A stretch of 64,000 nucleotides of DNA, taken from assembly GCA_017590115.1 (NCBI GenBank), contig JAGGNK010003335.1:8619916-8683915 (forward strand), read 5' to 3'. Both the position numbers and the translations under genes were made by a program. Shown piece after piece: positions 40,017 through 54,500 of this stretch (position 1 is the first letter of the stretch; each line of letters opens with the position of its first letter). The notes below the pieces were generated by a model, which was not told the DNA's origin, did not search any database, and saw only the letters and a list, made by a program, of their open reading frames with translations. The stretch is from Montifringilla adamsi. Its lineage: Eukaryota > Chordata > Aves > Passeriformes > Passeridae.

Positions 40017-41215
40017 AATGGTAATACACAGGACAAACAGTGCGAAGGTCCTTCTATTCATAACCCATGAGGATGCAACTCAAGGCATGGGACTGGCTGC
40101 TAGACCTCCATTTTCCCATCAGCTGGCCCTCTGTAATCATTTGCCACGTTGCACTCTACATCAAAACCCTCCTGCTCCTCCTAGACATGTAAGTGGATAC
40201 TTAAAATGGGCCATAAAGTACTCAGAAAACAGATATTTTCCCAGAAATAAGCTCTGTGGGACTAAAGGTACACCTGAACAGGACATTAGCTTCTGTTTTG
40301 CTCATCGATTCACTGTTGAAAGAATCATTAGGACTGAGTAAAAAACCTGTTGCTATAATGTTTGATTCTTAGACACCTGGTGACAACACAGTCATTAGCA
40401 ACTGCATCACTCTTCTCTCTGTCTAACAGTAAATGTCAAACCCTGCAAGGTTCTTTGTTGGTTCTCCAGTGTAAATCTCATTTTATTAAACAGGAGTGAT
40501 ACCATCTTGCCTATTAAATGACTGGCTGCATGGGAAATGAGTCTGACAGCACACCTCAGTGAATCTGTCCTCTGGGTGACTACCTTTGCTATGACCCAGC
40601 GATACCCTTAGCTTGTCAGAAGATATTTACATCAAATAACATCAAACTTTCATTGAAAATACAAAACAAAAGCCCTTCAAGCACCTGCTGTCCCAAAATG
40701 ACAATGAAAAATGTTTACTAGAATGAAAAAGTATAAATATTTCATAAAAATAAGCATTTCATTAAAATTTCATACTTATCATTTCCCTTCTATTCTGGGA
40801 AAAGGATTTTAATTAAAATGTACAGGGCACAAGTGTAAGGTAAAAGACAGAACTAATAACCTCAGGAAAAGAAAAAAAAATGGAAGGAAAAAATTATCAA
40901 AGTATTACAATGCTAAAGATTTGGCCCCTCAGATTTTCCCATTGCTGACATTCCCTCTCTCAAAAGGAACAAAGATCTCAGCACATTCTTGGAAGTGATA
41001 TTAGAATATTGTTGAATCCTTGTTTTCAAAATGTTGGGATTGTGTTGCAATCTTCAAAGCAGCTTGAAGCCAGTTTTGTGTCAGAGCAAGGCCCATGATT
41101 GAGCCCTTTAGTACATAAATCAAGAAGAAATCACACTTTTCTGGATGGTAGTCAATTTTGGTATTTACAAAAGGAATTGTGAGGATGGAGAGTTATGTCA
41201 TAACACAGAAGAAAA

Positions 41216-41638
41216 TTGTCAGATAAAATGGAAGGACTACAAAATAACAATTCTGGAAAACAAGTCAGCCTCTGTAAGTTGAGTACTTCTTTCTGTCCTT
41301 TTCTTAGCTCTGACTTTGCAGTGTGTTTTTATTTAGTAGAAATGTTTTTAAAAGAACATTTATACTATAAATTCTTGTTATGCTTCTCAGGTATGCAGTT
41401 CTGGAAGGGTCAAGGTGTGGTGCCTTTATACCCATGTCTTCCTGACCTCTGCTTCCTCAGGTTGAGAGAATTGGTGAGAGCTGAGAGGAATGCACTGAGG
41501 AGGATGTGTGCTGGTTCCACAGATGCCACCTTGCTAATTTGCAGTGGTTCAGAGTCTAGAGCTGGCTCTTACAAAAAACAAATAGTGTCTTTTTGGAAGA
41601 GAAAGAACTTCTCTGGAAAGGTAGACCAGAGCTGGTAG
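41216..41638 (+). other. 140-codon open frame, unlikely to be a gene
   Basis: Open plus-strand frame starting with ATG and ending TAG. The product mixes a Cys/Phe/Leu-rich first half with a basic second half and has no domain I recognise. It is crossed by pyrimidine-tract plus AG motifs at about 41390 and 41460, but no matching exon structure can be drawn. Probably chance. Confidence 0.15.
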
Positions 41639-44600
41639 AGATTATGAAAACCACAATATAAATAAATGGCCTAGGCCTATTCCATAAGCGGATTTTTCTG
41701 CTAGAAAGCTTTGGAACAATTGTAATGCCTTTGAAAATATCACTAAATTAAAGACTTGGAAGTGTATCCATGACAAAGTAGCACATAAATTATAGTTCAG
41801 GAATAAATATAAAAATAATCAGCTATAAAAACAATCTTCCAAATTAATTTTAGCTGTAAAGTTAGAATATATCTTATCATTCACAAGCAATAAAAAGAAA
41901 GGGAAATGATTAGATGAGCACTATAACTCATCAGATAAGTACAAATAGTAGATATATGATCACTACCTTGAAGAGAGAAAAGGGGTTTGAAGGGAAATGG
42001 ACTAAAAATGTATCTGTGAAACACATGGGGCAGATTACCATGAAAAGAAATCATACAGCAGGAGGAAGTCCTGCTACAAAATAGTTGTTACAGAATGCAT
42101 CAAACCTGCAGGTATGTCATTGTGCAGCATCCTCAGAAAAGCTGCATTACAAACTTGATTCTGCAATTGCACCTTGGACACAGATGTATAAATACATAAA
42201 TGTATAAATATATAAATGTATAAATGTAATGGATTCAGCTATAACTTGTCAATGCTTCCTGCAGTGTACACTGGCAATAATTCCACAGCCCGTCCTCACA
42301 TAAGAAATTTGGCTGTGTCCTTCATAGGATGTATTAATCATAAATTAGGATTAATGTATGCTTTTCATGTTCATATCCTTCAACCACACAGAGGATGAAC
42401 ACATCAGAACATGAGACTGGCTCTTACCAGGTGTCACATAAGGCAAGTTACTGTAGATATTTACTGATACCAAGGGTCTGCTCCAAGAGCCCATCTCTGT
42501 AACAGTAAAACTTCATCCAGCAATATCTGTCAGGACTTTCTTGAGCCAAAATCCTAAAAAGTCAGCAAATATTCCCCTAACAGGGTGGCTTGCATTCTTT
42601 GGACCATTCAGCAGTTTTACCTTCAATTCTGAACACATTCTAAATTGAAATCTGTTTGGAGAGATCTGTGTGTGATGAAGAAGGAGCTTGTTGCCCTTTT
42701 CAGTTTATAATGTCACCAGAAATTAAGTCTATTTAACAGATGTGAAATTCATCATTTCAGCCTTTAACTTGCATTAGAAAGTCACCTTTTTGATAACTGA
42801 TCCCACTGTGTGTTGTTTACACTGCAAGTATCAAAGTAACTCGCATTGAAACAAGTTTTCTTCAAACAAAAAAGAAGCACCCTGTATTATATCTAAAGAA
42901 CCAAGTCTTCTAAAACCACGTTTAAAAAAGTAAAATCCTTGCAAGCAAAATAAATTGAAATAAAAATTAGTAGCACTTTAAAACCCAGATCTTCACCCAG
43001 TCACCACACATTAACAAGAATATTGTTTCCCTAAATTCCTTAAAAATAAGGTGGACATTTGTTTCCCTGCTTGTAACTGAAAATATTCCAGTAACATATA
43101 AACTGACTGACTAAACTAATGTTGGTGTTCCAAATCAATTTTGCTTACACAAATTTACAATACAAGAATTCATTAAGACAAGGAAGAAACAGGTTTGCTA
43201 TGTGGAATAATATTTATCTAGAAGCTTTGATCAAGATAACTTATCCTCAAATTCCAATAGCAAATTAGTTCTTTTCTCCTACTTCTCTGAATTTCATTTA
43301 CATATATACCAGGCCCTTTCATAATAATCATAACAAATCCCTCAGCTTACTGAAATAAACATTAATTCAAAATAAATACATCAACATGCAGATCCTCAAA
43401 CTGAACAGGGGAAAGAACAAAAACTACTGCACATCAATTCCCCCACACTTACAAATTTCCATATTTGTCAAACTGTGATTAGTCATGAAACTGAACTAAA
43501 ATTAAAAAATTTCAGAGTTTCATAACAAATCAGGAGACAATTCCAAAAAAGCACAAGTGCTTTTTCCAGGCAAATGAGAACACTTGTTACCTGTTTTTTC
43601 ACTCTTCCCTCTTTTGTCCCCTTTTCTAATGCAAGCAAACACTACCAGAAAAAGACTTGATCCTACTCTCATTTACATTAGTTTTAGAGAACTTGTCCAC
43701 AGTCCCAGGGCATATGTCTGGTTCAGCTGCAGTCAGATTGTTCACTTGATTCAAGTTAGGGACAACGTGAAGAGCTGGGGATCTACAGTGGGGAGAAAGC
43801 AAAATTCAGTTCATACCTAAAGACCCATTCAGCTTGAGGAAACTCCATGACTCATGATTTTTTTTTCTGTGTCTTGTCATCACTTTCTTTAGTTTAATAA
43901 ATTTCAAAGAAATAGTGGTAGGATGTAGGCAGCTCTCCACCTGGAGAGAGTTGGACAGCTCCACTGAAATCAGTGGATCAGATTTTGCAGTTAACATAAA
44001 TCTCCCTGGGATCACTCAAGTTATGCATAAGCCCACCAGTTGGAATAAATTCACGTACTGCTCTTAAAATCCGTGGTGTTACTTTGATTTACAGTCACTA
44101 AAGAAGTGCTGCCATGTTATACACCAAAAAATAAAAAAGGAAAATTGGACATATTTGTAGGAAATTTCTGTGAGGGGAGCTACAAGACTTTATTTTCTTA
44201 ACAAATATCTGAAACTGCTGCATCTGTACAGGGTGGGCTTGATTTGGATTCTGTCCTTTTCCCAGGCTCAAGGATGACTGAAGTGATGGGGATTTTTTGC
44301 CTAAAAATGTCTCTAAAGTCAGTGTATAACAAGAAGCTACTGCAGGCATTCGTATCCCTCTATGATAAGCCAGGAGGTCAAGCCCTACAGACACCTGTGC
44401 AGCGAGGAGGGAGAGAACACAAAATCCTGAGGGCACATAAGATTAAGTTCCTCAATCAGCTTTAACCCTTTAGAGAAGGAAATGCCCCTCTTTTGCTCTG
44501 CTCCATTGTCCTTTAAGATGGTGAGACTGTAAAAACACGTGAGAGGTTTTTGGGGTGTCCTTCTCTGCACTTTCTAGATACCCAAGGCTCCTGTAAGGAG

Positions 44601-45640
44601 TTAAAGAAGATGTTCCAGGCTGGGGCACTTCATACCAGCCTAAGGCACATGTTAAAGAGCTTGTGAACTATTTTCCATAGACCAGTAATTAAGTATGGGC
44701 AGGAAACTGGGTTGCAGCTGTACACAAAAAAAGCACCAAGGTGGTACCTGCTCAGTCTCTCTCATCACTTGCCCCAGTTTTTCCTAGCTTAGCTGAGACC
44801 ACACCATTCCCCTCACTTCCACTCCCTACCTGTTGGAACCACCTCTGCTCACCCCTGTAGTTTCCCCAAAGTAGTGAAGGGAGAAAAGGGTACAGGCACT
44901 TTTGGGTACAATCCTCTAAAATGTTACTTTCTGAAAGGTTCTCAATTTTCTGATCTACAGGAGGATTTGAGACTTGCAGAAAATGTTACAATGCTTGGAA
45001 CCCCAGGCAAAATTCCAGTGTTTCCTCAACAGTTTGTCTTTTCTATCTTTTGCTCTTCACTTCTCTGGAAAGAGAAGAAAGCGTTATTGGTGTTCAGGTT
45101 ATCAACTGGTTAATAATTGTCACTTTTCTACTCTGATAATCAAAGTGTGGAAACATCTCTTCTTACAAAAGCTAGTCTCTACTTGGATCATTTTTCCACA
45201 ATAACAGCGAGGTTTGTGTATACACATTTACTGTAATAATGTCAAAGTTCAGTCATACGCAGAGTTTATTAGATTTTGTTTTATTCTTTCCCTTGAATTA
45301 TTCATTGAATATCTATAATTTCCCAAAGAATAATTTCATAAAGTGCTGCAGCAATAAAACTTTCCATATATAGCACACCAATGTGAATGGTATTTATGAT
45401 GTACTCAAAGGAAAATCAGCCTGTTACATTAATCATGTAAAACTATTGAAAAATTACATTTAATCATTTCTATTTCAAAATAAAACCTGCTCAGAGCCTT
45501 AAAACCAGTGAGAAACCTAGAATTAAATTTCATACAACAATGCCTGCAACAGTATACATAATTATTCAATACTTCCAGGTTTGTCTGGTGTTCAGTGATC
45601 TCTCATCTCATTTTCTCTGAATTGTGAGTTGTATTTAATC
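41639..45640. other. AT-rich intergenic DNA
   Basis: No supported gene. Contains an ATAAATGT-type minisatellite at 42.2 kb. Small open frames at 44.1-45.2 kb on both strands are not recognisable. Confidence 0.55.
42184..42228. repeat. ATAAATGT-type octamer repeat
   Basis: Roughly five imperfect units of TATAAATG / CATAAATG / TATAAATA in tandem. Confidence 0.85.
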
Positions 45641-46030
45641 TTTTTTATTTCATTCTTTTTGCTTAGAATATTCCAGCTTTAATGAGGAGAAACGGCAAGA
45701 TAGATAGAGCCCTGTCCTTTGGTCAAGGCTCCACAGGGAGATGTCTCCTTCCTCAAACCCAGCTCCGACTCGGGGCACCAGGCACGGCTTCCAGAACCTT
45801 CTCTGCTCACCCCAGGCCCTGTGGCTGAAGGGCCACGTCCAGCACTTGTGCCGGAGCCCAGGGCAGGACACAGCAGGTTTCACAGGACATCACAGATTGC
45901 TGTGGGTGGCTGTCCTTTCAGCAACTGATGAAGGAAGCAAAATGTGGCCCGCTAGAGATTCTCACCAGAAATGCGGTGACACGGGGATTTTAGGTAGCTT
46001 TAGTAAGATTAGTCAACTCTTTTGAATGCC
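45641..46030. other. GC-rich intergenic patch
   Basis: Locally GC-rich with several CpGs and open frames in three readings (45650-45883 minus; 45719-45928 and 45741-46025 plus). No recognisable protein. It could be a minor CpG-containing regulatory element or a repeat fragment; nothing decides between these. Confidence 0.35.
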
Positions 46031-46527
46031 ACCTCGTTAGAGGGTGAATTTTTCCCTATGTTTGACTTCTGAGAGCACTGAACCACACTGTAATTCAATT
46101 TGATCTGTCTGACAATTAAAGTTTCCAGGCTGTACTATACTCTGCCTGTGCAAAGTCAAGAGAAAGTCAAGTCTGAGGACAAAACCTGCTCTTCCTTAGG
46201 CCAAAAAGCAGAGGTTCTGCCTTGTGTTCCTGGCAGGCTCGTGGGCACTGTAAGCCAAATCATGCTGACATCTTTCAGATGTTTGAAAAGCTAAATAGGG
46301 TGTACCAAGATGCTGAGTATGTGGCATATGAAATCAAATAAAAAATGAGTGTGCATGGTTCCTAATGAACCAGAATATATAGAGCTTTACCTTTGTCAGG
46401 ACTGTGGGAACATTCCATAAAGTCAATTCTTCAAAAGCTGGTATCTATAAATAAACAACCATGTACTTAATTAGAAAATAAATCTATGGAAACATAATAA
46501 AGCCTTTATGAACTCTAAAAAGCAAAA

Positions 46528-46567
46528 TGTGTGTGTGTGTATAGAATATATAAGCTTATATATATAG
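46528..46567. repeat. (TG)n and TA-rich microsatellite
   Basis: About six TG units are followed after a short spacer by two TA-rich stretches around AAGCTT. Confidence 0.85.
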
Positions 46568-47462
46568 CTGAAATTTTTCAGAATTTTATGGTCCCTACAA
46601 AGGAAGCAAAGAATAAACAATTGGTATAATATTAACAACCTCAGCTTTCAGCTTTGAACATTAATAACTTATTTGAAATCGCTCAGCCTCCTGTATATGA
46701 GCCACCCTGTAGTGCTTCAGCTGATTCTGATTCTCTTTGTGCAGAAACCTTTTAGCTAATCATTTTCATCTCTGTGTGTCAATAAATCTTGCATCTCTAG
46801 GGCAATGACTTTTACTCAGCAAATGTTAAGCAGAAATAAAACCGCCCAGAACAGTCTAAGCATGAGAATTTCAATAAGAATTTAGCAATATATTGATCCA
46901 CTTCTCCCCCTTCTGACTTTTCATTATTATGTCATTTTCAGCTCCTGAATTCAACAGGATAAAAAGCTCAAATATCATGTGACTTACAGACTTTAGCCAA
47001 TCCTGCTAAAATTATTTTAAATGGCTTCTTCGCCAACAGTAAACTCAAAAAAAATGGTAAATAATCTGTTCTTGAAGGGAATAGTTGACAGTTACAGACT
47101 ACAAGAGAGTGACTTTGCCTAGAAAGAGTGTGAAAGGTAGAAATTAGAAAATAAAAAGTTAATATATGCAATAGTAGGAAAACAATGAATGCATTGAAAA
47201 GTCATGTTCTAAATGTAACATACTATTGTATGCCTTATATTTCCTCTTTCTTGGAAGCCAGCTAAGTACCTGCATTTTGCATTGTTTCTTAAATAAAGTT
47301 AAATTAAGTTAAAGTAACTCCTATGTAATTATTTATAAGGATCTACCACCTAAAAGACACTTGGTTGTGTCAAACCACACTTCCTGCATGCCAGATGAGC
47401 ACATAATATTTCCTTTCCCCAAGTATTTTTCAATGAGAACCAAAAGATAATCAATAGTCACC

Positions 47463-47488
47463 AAAAAAAAAAAAAAAAAAAAAAAAAA
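47463..47488. repeat. Poly-A tract of 26 bases
   Basis: Uninterrupted A run, long enough to be the tail of a plus-strand retroposed copy. I see no polyadenylation signal just upstream and no obvious target-site duplication, so its origin is undecided. A 9-10-bp inverted repeat (about 47486-47514) starts at its right edge. Confidence 0.9.
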
Positions 47489-50400
47489 TTTGTGCACCTT
47501 AAGCACACAAATTTCGTAGAAGTCAGCACACCTAGCTTCTTTTTTTTTCTTGTTCTCTATTTTCCAACATTTAAATAAGTCACATTATTCAATTATACAG
47601 GAGGCATTTAAGAAAATAATTCTTTTATTAAAAGAAAACACATAATCATTTTCATCTAGGCAAGCTTGTGAAGTTTGGGCTTCAAGACACCTCCACATCG
47701 CTGAAGAGCTGCACCTGACAGTGTAACAAATACTGGGCACAGCAGTTCTCAGCAGGTTTTGCAGAAAGATTTGCCCAGACAGCAACTGATAACCTATAAA
47801 TCCAGGTAAGATCCAAGACAATCAGTGACTGACCATTCTCTGTCAAGCAGAGCCACAGAACAACTTCACAGGGATGGTGAATTCTGGGACAAGATCTCTT
47901 GTCTTTCAGCTTTTAAGCAGACCCACCAGAGTGAGGTCATGGTCTAGAATTTGCACCTCCACATGTTTTTCCTGAAAACATTGAAAAAAAAATGGCTATG
48001 AAAATAAAGGATTTTGGCCATTAAATGGAGTATGAAATCCAAAATGTAGGAAAACATAAATAATCCAAAGCAAAAGGTAAAACTGGCAAGATTGTTACTA
48101 AACTTCAGGAGCAAAGCTTACAGTGTTCATAGTGTCCTGTGTGTTTTGTGACAATGGTATCACTCTGCTTCCCAAAGGACAGAGGACACATAGTTACATA
48201 CCTGAAGTTTCCCAGAATGTACCAGAATGAAGTATATCTTCTTCTACACAGCAAAGCAGCCATGGGAAAAACTATGTTGGACTGTCACAGACCGTTTTTG
48301 TCAGCAATGTGTCAGTTTAAACAAAGCTGCATTGAGAATTGTTTCGCAAAGTGCATTGATTTACATCCTGAGACGAAAACAAAACGTGGAATTCAGAACA
48401 TCCCACAAACTGAAAACTACAAGTTTGTATCAGTTCCATTCTAAAAAAATCGATTAAAAATGGATAAAAAATGCCAGCTGAGCAAACCTGCTCACGACAC
48501 CGCGATAAACACAGGCTTCAGTGACACAAAGTAATCGGGGTTTGTGTGCTGCAGCCAACCAAAAGGTTTCCCACCCAGCTTCATAATGGTAAATTGTCTC
48601 GTCCTCTCCAAGCATCACTTTCAGCATCCAAGTGTTGATCCCATTTGTCCTCACTCATAACATTCCCATAGAATGCGCAGCAATGGGAACATTACCTAAA
48701 TATTCAGAAAGGTTCCCTAGTGGGTTTACTTTTTCAGCACATCACCTGTGTATTAGTTCATTGATCTTGGCAGATATCTCCTCCAGAAAATACCAGGAAT
48801 GGTTTTTACTTATTCAAGGCAGAAATGAGAAAACAGGCTTAGAGTTGCTTTGCTTGTGTTTAAATACGAACACAACCACATTTGCCAACTTCTTTGACAT
48901 GAGATTTCAACTTTGCTTTTCATAACAATGGAAATGTCAGGAAAAAACAAATGGATATTGATATCCCAATAATCTTTTATAATACAGGTGGTATGGTGCC
49001 AATTAAATTACAAGAGAAGTACGAGAGAATGTTTAATGTGGCCCTCTCAAATAAAACTCACCTCATGCTTCTGAGCACCTGAAGTATTTTGCAAGATCAC
49101 ACTGCAAATTCATAAACTTAACCATAATAAAAGTCCAAATAATTTACATTTGATACAGAGTCTTTCACAGATTGCTCCCATAACATTCTCACATAACAAA
49201 AGGAAATTATGTAATTAGTCGTGGCAATGGTCTTCTTAAAGATGCAAATTTAGCTGCTGTGGCAGTGCACTTTATTAGCTGCATGAGCTACAAAGTCTGC
49301 TTGTTCATACGCTGCATGTGTCCCTTCTGAGACTGGGAAAAAGAACAATCTAATTAGAAATAATCCTGCCAAGAACAAATATCAAAGAAGAAAATCTAGA
49401 AGAAAAAAAAAAATTTTTTTTCCTTACTTGCCAGAAGAGTCCATTAACCATGATGTGGGCTGTGGTCTTATCTCAAGCAAAGATGCATTAGGCCTTTTCA
49501 CAAATATTTGGTTATTGCATCTTTTAAAAATATTGTGATATTTTCTAAACATAATGGGACCTGCACAAAACCTGCTGATTCTTATAAAACCCAAACAGGA
49601 CAGAGTGTGAATGCACAGAATTTATTTAACACTAAGTGAACTGAGCTGCAGAGAAGAAACAAGCTTTGCTTTATGTAATGTTGTTGCCTGAACTCTAACT
49701 CCTGTAATGGGAAATAAAATGCTTTTTATGAGGTTCTAGTCCCTCCAGTTATTTGGTAATAATGACTTAACAGCAAAGTTTGAAAGTAAACCCAATTTTT
49801 AAGCAAGCCAGAATCCTGGGTCTTTGGAGATTATCACTGGAGATCAAAGTCAGTAACAAATATCCAGAACTGAGCAGAGAATGTCAGGGTTGTTTTCTTA
49901 GTTCACAGAAGCTTCTGAGTCTTATATGGTCTCCCTGCTAATTAAGATTCAATGTAACAGTCAGATGTGATCTTTGGTGTCTTCTACACCTGAATAATAT
50001 TTTCTGACATTTAAGTCAAGCTGAATCTGAGTGTTTTAGTGACAGTAATGAACTGTGTACTCAGAACTATATTAAAAAAAGGTTTCCCAGGTTGGGTTTC
50101 TTAAGTTTCGTTTGCAAATGTGGAGGTAGCAGCACATTGAGGTCTTTTTAAACTAATCCCATGAGTTGTTACAATATTTCAAGATTAAGATAAAAATTGA
50201 GTGTATCTCTGTAAAGAAAAATGTAAAACCTTGTGAAATCTGGTTTTTATTTCCTAATGTACAATGCAGTGTTTCTACAAGTAGCACCAAAAAAAAAAAT
50301 TGCCTTTTTTAAGACTGAAAGGTCTGGGAATTTTGAGACAGAAATTCAGTCCAGCAAAAATTGCTACATATATCAAGGCATAGTTCTTCTTTTATAATAT

Positions 50401-51466
50401 TTTCTGTCATCATCATAAAAAAACCCCCATCAGGTTCTTTCTTTTATGCTTTACAATTCAATGTAGTAGTAAGAAAAAACTCAGAGTAGAAGATGTGTGA
50501 AAGATTCTCAGATTCTGAAAAGGAGACCACTGTTTTTAAACTCTTATTTTAGACTGATACCATAAAACAACAGAAAAAGTTATAGGTGGGAGAATGTGAA
50601 AATTAAAAACAAGCCATAATAAGTCTCACATCATAGTATAAGTTTTTCCAGCAAAAATATAAGCCATTAAATTGCAAACTCAGGAATAACAACTTACTCA
50701 GCAAAACTGTAGGGCTCCCTGCCAGCTCTTGAGTCATCACATGTTTCTCACAGCAGCTGAATTTTCATCAGATCTGCAGTATAGCAGGTAGGAAACTGTC
50801 ACAGTCGAAGGAAAAAGTCAAGTATTTGCAGACAGTGATATGGAAATCAGACTGGTCTAACTATGGCCAGAACTGGTAACCAACAGGTCAAGCCAGTAGA
50901 AGGAAAACTAATTAAAAATAAATGGGAACAGGGCATTTCCTGAGATGCTTAATTTTTTTTTTTGTGTTTGCAAGGCTCAAATTTGACTATTTTATTCCTA
51001 AGCAAGATCACTCAAATAAAAAAAAAAAAATTATGCATATGCTAAAGAAAACTAGATTGTTAAGTTCCACCTATAGAACAGATTTCTCAGACTGCAGCAG
51101 ATACTGAAGATGTCATTGCCAGCTTGCATGATTCACAAAAATTAGATTTTTGTATTGATGGTCTTCTAAAGAGAGAAAAAATGTAACATTCCAAATTAAT
51201 ATTTGACATGGTTTTTAAAAAATGCATATTGTAACATTTTAAAAGTTTTTAAATTGCGAGAGGGAGAGACTAGAAAATAAAAAGGATTACACCTAGATTT
51301 TCAATTTAATAACAGAAGTTCCTGTCCTGTAACTGAAGTGAGATATAATTTCCCATGGAGAGAATAGGTCCCTGTTCAATTATGTTTTCATCCTTGCACT
51401 GTCTGCCACTCACCTGACTTTTAGTGAGATCATTCAGCTCTCCAGCTAAACAAAAAAAAAAAATAG

Positions 51467-51534
51467 AGGGTTTGGGGTGTTTGGTTGGTGTTGGTTGGTT
51501 GGTTGGTTGGGGTTTTTGTGGTGGGGTTTTTTTG
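51467..51534. repeat. G/T-rich repeat, (TTGG)n core
   Basis: On the plus strand the tract contains only G and T, with at least five GG pairs in a regular TTGG pattern plus GGGG runs. A 12-base A tract lies just to the left (51452-51463). It gives an artefactual Trp/Gly/Val-rich open frame. Two-layer G-quadruplex folding is possible. Confidence 0.85.
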
Positions 51535-54500
51535 GAGGCCTGTAGCTTTCTGCTCCTTTACTCAGATTTAGCTGAATCAGCTCGTGGTAAGTGTCAGACG
51601 AGTTCCTGAGCCAAGGGAAGAAGATGAAGGAAGGACATGCTGATGACAAACAAGCAAAAAAAAGAAGAAGGAAGTGACATTCTTCTGGAGGTTGTGAGCT
51701 CCTGCTCTGGCTCAGACATAATGCAAGACTTAACACCAAAGATGAACATCTATTAATCTGTGCAGGAAAACATCTGAGATTTTTTTTTTTTATTTCTTAC
51801 AACTGGTTATAAGCTCCAGTTCAATCTCTTGTTCCTATGGTCCCTAAGGACAAGGCTACATTTGATTTGTCCTGAAATATAAAGGTTTTCTGGAATTTTA
51901 AATTAAAGTGACAACAAACCTCACAACTGTTATCATGAAGAAGGCCCCTAACCAGAGGAAATTTCTCAGAGCAAATTCTTACCAGCTTCCTGTGTCTTCT
52001 GTCCTGCTCATGAGTATAAATTAATGCTAATTTGTAGAGATTTGGATCTCATGTCAATTATTCACAGCAGAGATTGAAATTTTGCTTAGTAAGGTCTAAA
52101 ATAATTTGGGTTTTTTTCCTTTTCAACAAACAGGGATCATATCTTTCATTAATGCCAGTGAAGTTCCTCTTCATAAAGCAATATAAATTTTAGTTAAGAC
52201 AGCAATGTGATCATGACACCAACGCCTCTGCCCACTTAGGGAACATAAAGGAGGAAGAGAAACACAAAAGGCAGAATTGAGGATTAAGGCCCAAAGTTCA
52301 GATCTAGGCACTACCTCCAAACCACTGTAAAACTGGTTTTAATAAATTTCAGAGATACTTCAGGCACAAAGCAAGTATTTCCCTCTGGACTCTGTGCATC
52401 TCAGAGCTGCTCCAGGAGTAAAGCTTTACATAATGAGTTGTCATGTTTAACCCCAGCTGGCAACTCAGCACCATGGAGCTGCTCACTCACTCCCCACCAG
52501 TGGGAAATCAAACAACTGACTGATCTGATTCTGATCTAAAATTGAATTTAAAAAGAAGTTTAGCTAATTAGGAATCTCTGCAGAATGTCACAGTCAAATG
52601 AAAATAGATCTGTATCAGAAATTATTTTCCAAAATTTAACTTGCACCTAGATCCATAGTGGCTTTTGTTTTTCTGTATCTGCACTAACCAGAGGCTAGCT
52701 TGGAAAAAAAGCTGGATTTATGATAAAATAATGGCCATGACTATATCAGGAATCAAACTGATATTTTCTTTAACCGGGTTTTATAAAATATGAGCACAAC
52801 AGAAAGAGATCATAAATCAGTCATAGAAAGGAAAAAATAGAACTTTTCTCCGTTATCCTACAGTCTTAAATTAGTTCAAAATCTTCTCTCACATTCTGTT
52901 TATTCAGGAAAAAATTTTGCTCTTTCCTTCCCTCCATCTTTCTTATTCTGGGATCCATCTTATCTACATAATTTCTTGAGCAGTTATAGATTTTGCAGCT
53001 CAGTCTCTACAAATAACAAATAGCAGAAATACTTTACTTTCAAAGACACATAATAAGCTGAAGTTAGAAGCCTGTGGTAAATTTAGTTGGTTTTGGTTAA
53101 TGAAAATTTATAGCTTTCACTGTGAAACATTTTCTCTATAACCAGACATAAAAGTAACTTTAACTGGAAGCACTCCAATTCAACAGCAGCATTTTACAGT
53201 AATTTTTTTTAAAGAGTGGCTTTAAATATATATCTGCTTACCCAAACCACATTAGCTCTGGTTGTGCCAGGCATGATACATGCATTTAGAAATACAATGA
53301 GAAGTCCCTGCTCCAAAAAGCCTGCAGCTAACATAGAGAAAATTAAGGAAGATAGTGACCATTCTGTAGAAAGAACACTAAGGCAAAGTTTGGAATCATA
53401 AACAATGCGTCATAACATAAATAAACTACCCAAGACCTGGGAATAGAACAAATATCTAAGTTTCCCTGCAGTGTCTCAGCCATTAAGCTTCTCCTTACCA
53501 GTAAAAAGCAGCACCACTTAATAGTAAACTGTGAAGTTTTTAATCAAGCAGTTTTTCTCTTACATAAAAACATTACATTTTCTCCAAAAATCAAAGCCAA
53601 CTATTTTTCTGACACCATGCAACTCATCAATGACTTTTCAATTTGCAACTAAAAATACAACAAATGGGACTGCCTTTAAATCCCATTTACTCATCTTCTT
53701 CCACAACATCTCCAGATTTTCTCCTTTACCTGAAAGTGGTGGTGGATTTTTAAGAAAAACAAAACACCAATAGTGTTTTGAGGTCCTGGTTTCTGAGGAC
53801 CTAATGTTTCTGAGGTCTGGGAGGGGCTGCCTGACTGACAAGGACCATCATAACTGGAACTTTTGGAGATGCACCTGAAAAGTCAGCCTGTTGTGAGAGT
53901 TCCAAGACAGCAGTGGTTACCCACCAATATAATACAGGGAAAGAAAAGATCTTTTCCTTCTGTGTTTACAGAGTGCATATGGCAGCCCTGACACAGGCAA
54001 AAACCAAAGCAAGGCCTCAGGATTATGTGACAGTGCCTTGGGTGGCCTCACCTCCAACCATTATAAAGCATTGACTCAGGGGAATCAATACCAGCATTTC
54101 CTGGCAGTACTGGATGCTGCACTGGGAGCTTATGAATTGTGACAAGATCACAGCCTGAAGTGATAATTGGCAGAGAATGATGGGATTTTTTTATTGCTCT
54201 TATTCTACTTAAAATCCAAACATGTTTGGTTTATGCTTATTAGAAAACAACAAAACTCTTCAACTTTAGCCTTTATACTACATTTGGGCTTCACATTTTT
54301 CCTTCCTCACTTCAGCCAATAAAGCCATTTTCAGATGAGGGTTTGGGGTTTTTTGCTTTTTAAAAGAGGTCCTGAAAATTTTGCTACAGTTATTAATACT
54401 AACACTATTTCTATTTTTAATACTAATAGTTACTAATACTAAAACAATTTCCAACAGCAGTCAGGGCAATGTGTAAAATCTTCTAAAATTATTAGACCAA

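Larger units (their letters stand above)
32461..41215. other. AT-rich intergenic DNA
   Basis: No supported gene. Notable content is the AT palindrome cluster at 34.57-34.65 kb, a small hairpin at 34526-34544, a GATAT-type repeat at 39.2 kb and an 18-base T run at 40.0 kb. A minus-strand 127-codon frame (34943-35326) and a plus-strand one (39958-40341) look like chance. Confidence 0.55.

Noticed and set aside
41216..41638. 140-codon frame with internal splice-like motifs
   Set aside because: Acceptor and donor motifs there would define only a 13-base exon; no coherent exon model and no recognisable domain.
49242..49249. POU octamer ATGCAAAT (also, on the other strand, at 14929 and 56541)
   Set aside because: A handful of matches is expected by chance in 64 kb of AT-rich DNA, so they are not evidence of enhancers.
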